Shown here: piece by piece, positions 1 through 10,068 of the stretch | Position numbering within the stretch: position 1 is the first letter of the stretch | Layout: every line of letters starts with the position of its first letter | DNA from: Clostridiales bacterium | GTDB taxonomy: Bacteria > Bacillota_A > Clostridia > Christensenellales > Christensenellaceae | Length of the DNA: 13,889 nt | Assembly: GCA_003149735.1 (NCBI GenBank) | Contig: QANA01000037.1 | Coordinates: forward strand, 1 to 13,889 | Reading direction: 5' to 3' | Position numbers and translations under genes: made by a program | The notes under the pieces: generated by a model | Databases searched by the model: none | What the model saw: only the letters and a program-made list of their open reading frames with translations | Told to the model about the DNA's origin: nothing

Positions 1-1
1 T

Positions 2-340
2 GAATTGCAGGCCAGAAGAGTAATGCGCCGGGCAGTTGAACGGACTCCGGTGCAACGTACAGCGGAATCGGCAGGTACTTTTGAGCATATATCCGGGAAA
101 CCTGATTTTGAAGAGCAGGAAACAGAGCCGGAGCATCGCTATCAGCCGTCTGCCGAGCAATTGGAAATAGAGCAGGTGGGCATTCGGGAAGAACAGGCGG
201 AATATCCGGAAATACAGCCGACTCAGGAAGAAGAAAATAAGCCTGAGCTGGAAGAATTCCCTCAGAGAAGAAGAGAAAAACCTGCAATGCCTAAACGGGT
301 CAATAAATCTTCTGATTTTATGGATCGGAATAATTTCTAA
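2..340 (+). CDS. C-terminal part of an unidentified acidic-tailed protein (5' end outside window)
   Basis: The frame is open from the first bases of the window to TAA at 338-340, so this is most likely the 3' end of a longer gene. A TTG at 5 has no ribosome site inside the window and is not a convincing start. The visible 112 or so residues begin basic (QARRVMRRAVERTPVQR). They continue as a Glu/Pro/Gln-rich, probably disordered stretch and end in a basic patch (PQRRREKPAMPKRVNK) followed by SSDFMDRNNF. No catalytic motif or membrane segment is visible. The acidic linker ending in a short basic peptide looks like a flexible tail that might contact a partner, but that is inference and I do not recognise the family. 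A strong terminator lies 20 bp after the stop, so it ends its transcription unit. Confidence 0.7.
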   Translation, partial: ELQARRVMRRAVERTPVQRTAESAGTFEHISGKPDFEEQETEPEHRYQPSAEQLEIEQVGIREEQAEYPEIQPTQEEENKPELEEFPQRRREKPAMPKRVNKSSDFMDRNNF

Positions 341-360
341 AGATACGCAACAGGTAAGCA

Positions 361-390
361 GTGCCGCACGTCTTGTGCGGCACTTTTTTT
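361..390 (+). terminator. Intrinsic terminator after the first gene
   Basis: The perfect 9-bp stem GTGCCGCAC (361-369) / GTGCGGCAC (375-383) has a 5-nt loop GTCTT and is followed directly by seven T (384-390). It sits 20 bp after the stop at 340 and just before the promoter of the next gene, so it separates two transcription units. Confidence 0.93.
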
Positions 391-401
391 ATAAAAGGCG
401 G

Positions 402-430
402 TTGCTTCCGAAAGCATAGAATAGTATAAT
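402..430 (+). promoter_or_regulatory. Sigma-A promoter of the amino-acid kinase gene
   Basis: TTGCTT (402-407) and a perfect TATAAT (425-430) are separated by 17 bp. The expected transcription start is near 437, giving a leader of about 39 nt before the GTG start at 476. It lies right after the upstream terminator, which fits an independent unit. Confidence 0.8.
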
Positions 431-475
431 TGAGACGATTACACAAGGGAACAGTTAGGTACCGGAGGAGAAAAC

Positions 476-1309
476 GTGAAAAATCTTAATTTTGATGTGG
501 TAGTAAAAATCGGGTCCATGGCGATGATACAGGAAGAGGCCAATGATATTGATTATAATCGCATTTGCAACCTGGCCAGAGCTTTGCGCCCCGGATATAT
601 TTTGGTGAGCTCCGGTGCTACAGAGATTGGACGGATTGATTATCTGCATCGTACGGGAAGCGAACTTCGCGGGGATTTGGAAGAGATAAAGACTGATTAT
701 TCTGCACAGGGGCAGGCAATTTTGATGTCGCTTTATCGACAGTTTGTAGATCCCAAATATTCGGTACGGCAGGTGTTGGTAGAACATACACATTTTAATG
801 ATAAGGAAAAGGCAGAACATTTGCGGAGATTTTTTTATCGGGCGGCTAATCAGAATGCAATTCCGATTGTCAATTATAACGATCCGTTAAGTGATGAAGA
901 AACGCGCCGTATGGAGATTGCTGCATTGCGGAAAGAAAGCTCGGCGGTTGTGGAATGTGTCGACAACGATGAAACGGCAGCAGTCGTCGCAACGCTGGTT
1001 GGTGCAAAGAAGCTGGTCATATTGACTTCTGCAGATGGTATTTACCGGGATGTACAGGATCCTTCTACGCTGATTGAGGAAATCAGCGGACAGACGGTAC
1101 AGGAACTGGAAGCAAAAATCGATGAGGCGATTACTTACTGTAAAGGGGCATCGCGCGTGGGAGCTAATGGCGCTAAGGCAAAGTTGATTTATGCAAAACA
1201 GGCAATTGAGAATGGAACGGAAGTAATCATTGCCAATGCAAAATATGATTTGGAGTCGATTCTGGATGGAAAGGTACATTGTACAGTGATGCGCTTACAA
1301 GAACGGTAA
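476..1309 (+). CDS. Glutamate 5-kinase-like amino-acid kinase, stand-alone catalytic domain
   Basis: This 277-residue protein of the amino-acid kinase superfamily is closest in layout to glutamate 5-kinase (ProB), which phosphorylates glutamate with ATP for proline synthesis. Visible motifs are VVVKIGS near residues 8-14, LVSSGATEIG at 43-52, GQAILM at 79-84, PIVNYND at 130-136, VDNDETAA at 162-169 and LTSADGIYRD at 183-192. The start is GTG at 476, behind GGAGGAG at 464-470. It differs from ProB in three ways. About 25 extra residues lie between the NxND and DND motifs. The ProB GTGGM-TK loop is replaced by KGASRVGANGAKAK at 223-236. There is no C-terminal PUA domain. No proA or other proline gene is adjacent. 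The fold is clear; the substrate (glutamate or another small acid or phosphate acceptor) is not. A 20-bp hairpin ends the unit. Confidence 0.8.
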   Translation: MKNLNFDVVVKIGSMAMIQEEANDIDYNRICNLARALRPGYILVSSGATEIGRIDYLHRTGSELRGDLEEIKTDYSAQGQAILMSLYRQFVDPKYSVRQVLVEHTHFNDKEKAEHLRRFFYRAANQNAIPIVNYNDPLSDEETRRMEIAALRKESSAVVECVDNDETAAVVATLVGAKKLVILTSADGIYRDVQDPSTLIEEISGQTVQELEAKIDEAITYCKGASRVGANGAKAKLIYAKQAIENGTEVIIANAKYDLESILDGKVHCTVMRLQER

Positions 1310-1330
1310 AAAGGTATATTTAAAGGTGGA

Positions 1331-1375
1331 AATATAAAGAAGGAAGCAATTTTTTATTGCTTCCTTCTTTATATT
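1331..1375. terminator. Bidirectional terminator between convergent genes
   Basis: A perfect 20-bp inverted repeat (1331-1350 with 1356-1375) surrounds a TTTTT loop. Its core GGAAGCAAT/ATTGCTTCC is followed on either strand by the same U-rich run TTCTTTATATT, so it can stop transcription in both directions. It lies between the kinase stop at 1309 and the stop of the minus-strand gene at 1389. Confidence 0.85.
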
Positions 1376-1388
1376 ATGTGAAATGTGA

Positions 1389-2408
1389 CTATTGAATTTT
1401 GGCAAGTAATTCTGCTTTTTTGGTTTCGAATTCCTCTTGTGTAAGAATACCGCTTTCTTTAAGTTCAGATAATTTTTTGATGCTCTCAAAAAAATCTGTT
1501 TTCTGCGGCTCGACTGTCGTCTTTTTCTTTGAAAAGATACCAGAAAGATTATTGATTGTCTTTTTGCTACCTTCGACAATTTTGTTTTTTATATTCTTCT
1601 TGTTGTTTTCTTCTTCAATGTTTGTTTCAGAAAAATTTTCGATTTCAAGAATATCTTTTTCAAAATCTTCTTCTGAATAGTTGAAAGCAGCACTATCAAG
1701 CGCAGCTTGCAGCCTGTTTGCCATAGGGAGCATAGAAGCAAAATTTAGACTTCCCGAGATAACTCCACCAATGATCGGAATCGTTTTTGAAATACCCTGA
1801 GCAACGGTTGATTTTGTCACTTTAATGCTAAATGCTTTGCCGATCTGCTTAATAATTGGATACCAAAAGGTCTTTGTTAAGGCTTTTTGTGGAAGCTTTT
1901 TTAAAGTTGTCTTGGCAATTTGTGTGGAAAGAACGCGTACTCCGGAAATAGCACCGGAAACACCAAACATAACGCCACAATATAATAATAATTGATTTTT
2001 TACTTTTTCATCATCGATTTGCCCATCCTGCCAAAGATCGTTAGCACCATAGAGATAAGATAATTCCTGTGCCAGTCGCAAAGACATGCCAAAAAATTGC
2101 ATAACATCCAATGGTATTGTGGCTGCCATAGCAAGGCCCCCAGGAATACCTGCTATAAAGGAAGCTGCAGAAGAGTAGCTGGTACGCTTTAAAATCAATT
2201 TATTGGCTAAAGAGTTTAATTTTTCTTGCGGAATGTTTGCACTTATTGGTCCGTATTCCACAATATCTGAAAGTGAGATATCTTCTGTAGCAAAAATCTC
2301 TTTTAAAAACACACTGCGATTGACTTTGACGCCGGGAATTTGGATTGCAGAAATAATAATACTTTCTAATGCAATTTCTTTTCCGGTATTGCTTTGTGGT
2401 ACATTCAT
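1389..2408 (-). CDS. EcsC-like protein with C-terminal SHOCT domain
   Basis: This is a 339-residue protein. The start chosen is ATG at 2406-2408, preceded by GAGGAG eight bases upstream. An in-frame ATG at 2451-2453 would add 15 residues but lacks a ribosome site. Residues 79-121 hold a hydrophobic, glycine-rich segment (AGIPGGLAMAATIPLDVMQFF) leading into RLAQELSYLYG. Further hydrophobic stretches lie near 138-160 and 205-230. This pattern recalls EcsC-family proteins of Bacillota. A Lys/Asn/Glu-rich linker (about 245-305) leads to residues 306-338, which match the short SHOCT domain pattern (amphipathic helix, SGILTQEEFETKKAELL). SHOCT is usually thought to mediate oligomerisation; the molecular role of EcsC-like proteins is poorly known. 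Association with the membrane is inferred. Composition is clearly more A/T-rich than the neighbours, possibly from horizontal transfer. It appears to be monocistronic. Confidence 0.7.
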   Translation of the reverse strand: MNVPQSNTGKEIALESIIISAIQIPGVKVNRSVFLKEIFATEDISLSDIVEYGPISANIPQEKLNSLANKLILKRTSYSSAASFIAGIPGGLAMAATIPLDVMQFFGMSLRLAQELSYLYGANDLWQDGQIDDEKVKNQLLLYCGVMFGVSGAISGVRVLSTQIAKTTLKKLPQKALTKTFWYPIIKQIGKAFSIKVTKSTVAQGISKTIPIIGGVISGSLNFASMLPMANRLQAALDSAAFNYSEEDFEKDILEIENFSETNIEEENNKKNIKNKIVEGSKKTINNLSGIFSKKKTTVEPQKTDFFESIKKLSELKESGILTQEEFETKKAELLAKIQ

Positions 2409-2469
2409 GATAAGAACTCCTCTATAATTTATATGATTTGAAGATGACTTCATAACAGGTGTTGTAATT

Positions 2470-2491
2470 TTTGCGAAATTACTTACGCAAA
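2470..2491. promoter_or_regulatory. Inverted repeat upstream of the EcsC/SHOCT gene
   Basis: TTTGCG (2470-2475) and CGCAAA (2486-2491) form an inverted repeat with a 10-bp A/T-rich centre, about 62 bp upstream of the start at 2408. The centre-to-centre distance is 16 bp, so it could be a dimeric repressor operator or a weak hairpin in the leader. The surrounding 2409-2563 is very A/T-rich and I could not fix one convincing -35/-10 pair in it. Confidence 0.3.
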
Positions 2492-2563
2492 TTTATAATT
2501 CAAAATTGGTCTTTAAATTTATTGATTATTCACTTAATAATTAATATAAAGTATAGTTGAGGG

Positions 2564-2608
2564 AATTTCAAAAAAGCTATTCGCATTGCGAATAGCTTTT
2601 TTGAAATT
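2564..2608 (-). terminator. nifJ: Intrinsic terminator of nifJ
   Basis: A perfect 21-bp stem (2564-2584 with 2588-2608) closes on a 3-nt loop. Read on the minus strand, the GC-containing core GCTATTCGC/GCGAATAGC is followed by TTTTTTGAAATT. It begins 8 bp after the nifJ stop codon. Its symmetry means it would also block plus-strand read-through. Confidence 0.9.
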
Positions 2609-2615
2609 AAATGAT

Positions 2616-6213
<3,598 letters not shown>

Positions 6214-6285
6214 AGTCAGCTAATTGAAAATGAATTTCATTGATATGCTGTTTACGTGGAAAAACGCATAAAACTCAACATTTCT

Positions 6286-6315
6286 ATTATATAATATATG
6301 TACTTTTATAGTCAA
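6286..6315 (-). promoter_or_regulatory. nifJ: Strong sigma-A promoter of nifJ
   Basis: On the minus strand TTGACT (6315-6310) and a perfect TATAAT (6291-6286) are 18 bp apart. This places the transcription start near 6279. The -35 lies 30-odd bp beyond the tag stop with no terminator between, so nifJ might also receive read-through from capA-tag. Confidence 0.85.
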
Positions 6316-6346
6316 GTAAAGGGATTGGCCCGGAGCTGTAAAAAGA

Positions 6347-6871
6347 TTATCTGCCAGCAGAAAGCCATGCGCCATATAGATAGCATTGCGGCTCGTGCGC
6401 TTCCATGGCACCGACACTCATGAGGAAGGATTCGCAGATGGTAGGGCCACAAAAAGAAAAGCCCTGTTTTTTGAGCAGCAGGCTCAACGCCTGTGGGGAA
6501 ATGCCGCTATAGACCAGTTCATAAAAAGAATTTGGCTTCGCATAATGCTGCAATAGCGCCCGGGCGTTGCTGCGTACTGCATAAATTTTGCGGCGATTGC
6601 GGATGATGGAAGGATTCAGCATCAGGGAATCCAGATAAGCATCTTCCAAAGTGGCGCAAATCTGTGGATTGAATTCCGCAAACACCTGCTCAAAGGCAGG
6701 TTGCTTGGCTAATACAGTACGCCAGGAAAGCCCTGCCTGGAATCCTTCCAGGCAAAGCTTGGCAAAAAGCTGGTGGTCTGTCTGGCGGCGACGGCCATAT
6801 ATCATATCGTGATAGTCAAGAAGCAGGGCATCTTTGACCCAACTACAGCGACAAAATGATTTATTCTCCAT
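6347..6871 (-). CDS. tag: DNA-3-methyladenine glycosylase I (Tag family)
   Basis: This 174-residue base-excision repair enzyme removes 3-methyladenine from alkylated DNA. ATG at 6869-6871 follows GGAGA five bases upstream. An earlier in-frame ATG would add 22 unrelated residues. Compared with E. coli Tag (187 residues), the zinc ligands correspond to C9, H21, H159 and C163. The base-recognition residues Tyr16, Glu38 and Trp46 correspond to Y20, E42 (CLEGFQAGLSW, 40-50) and W50. IIRNRRKI and GFSFCGPTICESF also match. Two things are odd. The usual YHDxEWG is YHDMIYG here. The loop after the NAR helix is about 20 residues shorter than in E. coli. The start overlaps the end of the CapA-like gene by 11 bp, so the two are translationally coupled. 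No terminator is seen after it. Confidence 0.9.
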   Translation of the reverse strand: MENKSFCRCSWVKDALLLDYHDMIYGRRRQTDHQLFAKLCLEGFQAGLSWRTVLAKQPAFEQVFAEFNPQICATLEDAYLDSLMLNPSIIRNRRKIYAVRSNARALLQHYAKPNSFYELVYSGISPQALSLLLKKQGFSFCGPTICESFLMSVGAMEAHEPQCYLYGAWLSAGR

Positions 6872-8003
6872 AAAAATCTCCATAATCTGCGTAAGAAAAG
6901 CAGGTTTCTTCTGTAATGACAGATGCAAGAATAGCATTAATACGCTGAATAGAAGCCTGCATTTTACTTACTTGATGATTAGCCTGCAGGGTAAGGCGGG
7001 AGGGCAAAGCAGCGAATTGTTTGCCCTCCCGGGTGCCGCCTGTAACACACATATAAGAAACTTGTTCTAAACTTACTTTTCCTTTTGTGCGCACCAGAAG
7101 CAAATTAAGCAATAGCGCATCCTGGTTGATCTCGCGCGGCATACTGGAAATGAAATTGCCCATGGAATAAATACAAAACACCTTTCTGCCGTCTGCCGCA
7201 GTGAGATATTCTGTCGGTTGTATGGCATGGGCGTGGCTCCCGATAATTGCATCGGCGCCCAAATCTGCCAGTTGCTGTGCCATCTCCAATTGATAAGCGT
7301 TGGGAGTGTTGGTGTTTTCACTTCCCCAATGAACATAGAGTAAAACAAATTCTGCATGCCGTTTCTTTGCGTCGGCAATATCCTGCTGGATTTGCGCTAA
7401 ATCCAACAGATTCATTTTGTAAAGCTGACCACTTTTTTTGTAAGCATCCGTACCGGTATTGACAAATTGCGTATAGGAGAGAATTGCTACCGAAATGCCG
7501 TTAATTTCAATAATTGGTGTATTGCATTGCATATAAGAGGAAGCATAGGTCCCGCTGTGATAAATGCCGCGTAGATCCAACTGCTGGAGCGTGCGCTCAC
7601 GTCCGGTATCTCCCATGTCAAAGGCGTGATTATTGGCAGTGACAACCATGTCGAATCCGGCTGCGGCTACAGCATCCGCAAATTCGTCGGGCGCATTGAG
7701 AATGGGATCTCCTTCCTGATGATAAGCAGTCACGCCGCGGTCAGCGCCGGCCAGAGGAACTTCCAGATTGCCTATGGCAAAATCTGCACCTTGCAGAATG
7801 GGAGAAATGCCGGAAAATGCATAATCAAAATCCCATCCGCCATTTACTTTGGCTGCGCTTAGCTGCCCGGCCAGACACATGATATCTCCGGTAAGAACAA
7901 GGTTTGCTTCTGCATCCGGCAAGAGGGCAGCGGAGCTGGCCAGGGTGGGAATACACAATAGAATGCAGAGCAATAATGCCATCAGGCGCCGCAGATATTG
8001 CAT
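6861..8003 (-). CDS. CapA-family secreted calcineurin-like phosphoesterase-fold protein
   Basis: This 380-residue protein has an N-terminal signal sequence (LRRLMALLLCILLCIPTLAS, residues 4-23) and no clear lipobox. The family signature follows in order: LVLTGDIM (35-42), GNLEVPL (78-84), VTANNHAFDMGDTG (121-134), LLYVHWGSE (221-229), GADAIIGSHAHAIQP (249-263) and YSMGNF (279-284). These His, Asn and Asp residues form the predicted metal site. Homologues are annotated as poly-gamma-glutamate capsule proteins (PGA_cap), but no capB, capC or capE is nearby, so capsule synthesis is unproven. The protein most likely acts outside the membrane. ATG at 8001-8003 has an excellent AAAGGAGG nine bases upstream. 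It is the first gene of a capA-tag pair. A possible -10 (TATGATACAAT, about 8047-8037) lacks a good -35. Confidence 0.88.
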   Translation of the reverse strand: MQYLRRLMALLLCILLCIPTLASSAALLPDAEANLVLTGDIMCLAGQLSAAKVNGGWDFDYAFSGISPILQGADFAIGNLEVPLAGADRGVTAYHQEGDPILNAPDEFADAVAAAGFDMVVTANNHAFDMGDTGRERTLQQLDLRGIYHSGTYASSYMQCNTPIIEINGISVAILSYTQFVNTGTDAYKKSGQLYKMNLLDLAQIQQDIADAKKRHAEFVLLYVHWGSENTNTPNAYQLEMAQQLADLGADAIIGSHAHAIQPTEYLTAADGRKVFCIYSMGNFISSMPREINQDALLLNLLLVRTKGKVSLEQVSYMCVTGGTREGKQFAALPSRLTLQANHQVSKMQASIQRINAILASVITEETCFSYADYGDFYGE

Positions 8004-8052
8004 GGGTATCGACCTCCTTTGGTGGATTCTACCTCCATTGTATCATAGAGAA

Positions 8053-8095
8053 AGAAAAAAAATACGCCCATATGCGGAATTTTCCGTATATGGGC
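8053..8095 (-). terminator. Intrinsic terminator after the VanY-type gene
   Basis: On the minus strand a stem of about 13 bp with one G-U (8095-8083 pairing with 8078-8066) is followed by a U-rich tract GTATTTTTTTTCTTTC running to about 8053. It lies 18 bp after the stop of the peptidase gene and separates it from capA. Confidence 0.88.
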
Positions 8096-8112
8096 AGCAG
8101 AAAACAACTGTT

Positions 8113-9069
8113 TTAAGAATCACTTTCTTCCAAGGGTAAGTGAAAAGACGCCAGATACTCTTCCAGGCAAAGGCCGCTGGCATAAATATCGGAAGCGGCT
8201 TCTTTTCCTACATAGCGATAGTGCCATGGCTCAAACATAACGCCGGTTACCGATTGTTTTCCTTCCGGATAGCGCAGAATAAAGCCATAAAGATGCGCAT
8301 TGGTGGCCAGCCATTGGGCTTCCTGAGTATCTTTATAATCGGCGGTACCATGCGGGACGGAATCGCAGAGAATATCTACTGCCAGACCGGTGCAATGTTC
8401 GCTGGCTGTTGCAGGTACGGTTTTGACGGGATTGGCATAAACATCATCTCCGTAAGAAGGATCCTGGGCAATCCGATTGTCCCAGAAGCTTTGTTGTGTC
8501 GCCCGATCGCGATAAGCACTGTTGACAATGAATGTAGTAATGCCATCGGCTTCAGCAGCTTCAAACAATTCTTTAAGCGCATGTGCGGCAGGTTCTGCCA
8601 AAAGAGTTGCGCCGGCATTGATGGTGACTGATTTTGGGAGTAATCCCTCCAGAGAGATCAGGTCATCGGGATCTTCGTAATTGGGATGATCAAAATTAAC
8701 CAATTTGACCTGTGAAGCAGTTTGATAGGCGTGTTCCCATTCAGCATTTACCTGCGAAGCAATATCTGAAGAATTGGGCGGAAGCAAGGAAGGCTGCGAC
8801 TGCAGCTCAGAGGAATGTTGTTGGGCGTCAACAGGTATTGTGGTTTGTTTTCCGGGGAAAATCAATAAGGCTAAAATCGTGCATAACAATAGAACTGCTG
8901 CGGCAGTCAAAACATAAACAGGCCATTGTTTCCTTTTTTGTCTGCGCCGGAATGAACGGATATGATTCCGCTGGATGAGAGGTGAATTGGCTTGTCGGCG
9001 ATCATAGCGCCGGGGTTGTGGCTCTAAAGAAGCGGGGCGGGTATGCCGCACCGGTCGTTTCTGATGCAT
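8113..9069 (-). CDS. Membrane-anchored VanY-type D-alanyl-D-alanine carboxypeptidase (peptidase M15B)
   Basis: This 318-residue wall hydrolase is predicted to trim peptidoglycan stem peptides outside the membrane. Residues 1-48 are very basic (many Arg/Lys/Gln, probably cytoplasmic), residues 49-71 form one membrane helix, and a linker leads to the peptidase domain at about 130-300. The catalytic set is visible: SAYRDRATQQ with its conserved Arg, SEHCTGLAVDI with zinc ligands H225 and D232, and EPWHYRYVG with the general base E280 and zinc ligand H283. ATG at 9067-9069 follows AAGGAG seven bases upstream. It is a single-gene unit with an extended -10 promoter and a terminator. No vanA/vanH/vanX or two-component genes are adjacent, so this is a housekeeping-type enzyme rather than evidence of glycopeptide resistance. 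The unusually long basic cytoplasmic tail has no visible motif. Confidence 0.92.
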   Translation of the reverse strand: MHQKRPVRHTRPASLEPQPRRYDRRQANSPLIQRNHIRSFRRRQKRKQWPVYVLTAAAVLLLCTILALLIFPGKQTTIPVDAQQHSSELQSQPSLLPPNSSDIASQVNAEWEHAYQTASQVKLVNFDHPNYEDPDDLISLEGLLPKSVTINAGATLLAEPAAHALKELFEAAEADGITTFIVNSAYRDRATQQSFWDNRIAQDPSYGDDVYANPVKTVPATASEHCTGLAVDILCDSVPHGTADYKDTQEAQWLATNAHLYGFILRYPEGKQSVTGVMFEPWHYRYVGKEAASDIYASGLCLEEYLASFHLPLEESDS

Positions 9070-9098
9070 AAACTTACTCCTTGTTCCTTGGTGCCTTT

Positions 9099-9107
9099 AT
9101 CATACCA
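9099..9107 (-). promoter_or_regulatory. Extended -10 promoter of the VanY-type gene
   Basis: On the minus strand TGG directly precedes TATGAT (9104-9099), an extended -10 (TGnTATGAT). No good -35 hexamer lies 17 bp upstream, as is common for extended -10 sites. The leader to the ATG at 9069 would be about 23 nt. Confidence 0.5.
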
Positions 9108-9164
9108 TAAAGCGGCAAAAAATGCGAAAGGAAAAAGAAGGATGGGAGAAAGAATAAAAGAAGG

Positions 9165-9193
9165 GTGAAAAATAGAGTAAATTACGTTATAAT
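9165..9193 (+). promoter_or_regulatory. thyA: Promoter of thyA-folA
   Basis: A perfect TATAAT (9188-9193) has GTGAAA (9165-9170) 17 bp upstream as a partial -35. The transcription start would be near 9200 with about 22 nt of leader. It fires away from the VanY-type promoter at 9099. Confidence 0.65.
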
Positions 9194-9221
9194 AGAAAAT
9201 ATACGAAAAGGAGGAAGATAT

Positions 9222-10058
9222 ATGAGCCGTGCGGATACGATTTTTTTACAGAATTGTCGCGATATTTTAAAAAATGGAGTATGGGATAAAGATTTCCCTG
9301 TGCGGCCAAAGTGGGAAGATGGCCAACCGGCGCATACCATTAAATTGTTCGGCATTGTCAATCGTTATGATTTGAGAGAGGAATTTCCCATGTTGACAGT
9401 GCGCAAAATCAATTTCAAAGCGGCTCTGGATGAGATTTTATGGATTTGGCAGAAAAAATCCAATCGCATTGCCGATCTGCACAGCCATATTTGGGATCAA
9501 TGGGCAGATGAAAAGGGAACGATTGGCAAGGCTTACGGATACCAGCTGGGTATCAAACATCAGTATCGCGAAGGCATGTTTGATCAAGTGGATCGGGTGT
9601 TATTTGACCTGAAACATAATCCTCAAAGCCGGCGTATTCTGACAAATCTTTATAATCATGAGGATCTTCATGCGATGCAGTTATATCCCTGTGCTTACAG
9701 CATGACATTTAATGTCAGCGGAAAAACATTGAACTGTATCTTGAATCAGCGTTCTCAGGATATGTTGACTGCTAACGGCTGGAATGTCTGCCAATATGCA
9801 GCGCTGATGTCCATGATCGCTCGGGCGTGCGGGCTAGAAGCCGGGGAATTGTTGCATGTCATTGCCGATGCACATATATATGACCGACATATACCCATTG
9901 TAGAAAAACTGCTGGAAAGGGAAAACGAATGCATGCCGGCACCAAAACTGGTTATTGAGGAAGGTATTACGGATTTTTATGCATTTAATACGGAAAATGT
10001 CTATCTGGAAGATTATCAAAGCCTGAAAGGGGTAGGCAAAATTCCGGTAGCGATTTGA
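9222..10058 (+). CDS. thyA: Thymidylate synthase
   Basis: This 278-residue enzyme methylates dUMP to dTMP using methylene-tetrahydrofolate and releases dihydrofolate. ATG at 9222 follows AAAGGAGGAAG (9206-9216); an in-frame GTG at 9165 lies inside the promoter and is rejected. HIWDQWADEKGTIGKAYGYQ is the family signature near residue 89. The catalytic nucleophile is C157 in LYPCAYSM. The phosphate-binding Arg is R177 in NQRSQD, D180 and N188 match the dUMP contacts, and DAHIYDRH carries the His/Tyr pair. It ends in PVAI as usual. The His that follows the catalytic Cys in E. coli (PCH) is Ala here, as in some Bacillota ThyA proteins. The folA start is 10 bp after the stop, so the product dihydrofolate is recycled by the next gene in the operon. 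Confidence 0.98.
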   Translation: MSRADTIFLQNCRDILKNGVWDKDFPVRPKWEDGQPAHTIKLFGIVNRYDLREEFPMLTVRKINFKAALDEILWIWQKKSNRIADLHSHIWDQWADEKGTIGKAYGYQLGIKHQYREGMFDQVDRVLFDLKHNPQSRRILTNLYNHEDLHAMQLYPCAYSMTFNVSGKTLNCILNQRSQDMLTANGWNVCQYAALMSMIARACGLEAGELLHVIADAHIYDRHIPIVEKLLERENECMPAPKLVIEEGITDFYAFNTENVYLEDYQSLKGVGKIPVAI

Positions 10059-10068
10059 GAGGTAAAAA

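Noticed and set aside
8113..9069. Glycopeptide resistance locus because of the VanY-like peptidase
   Set aside because: No ligase, dehydrogenase, VanX-like dipeptidase or sensor-regulator genes lie nearby. M15B carboxypeptidases are common housekeeping wall enzymes in Bacillota.
9165..9221. N-terminal extension of thyA from GTG at 9165
   Set aside because: The extension would overlap the promoter elements and place AAAGGAGGAAG inside the coding region. ATG at 9222 matches the normal family start.
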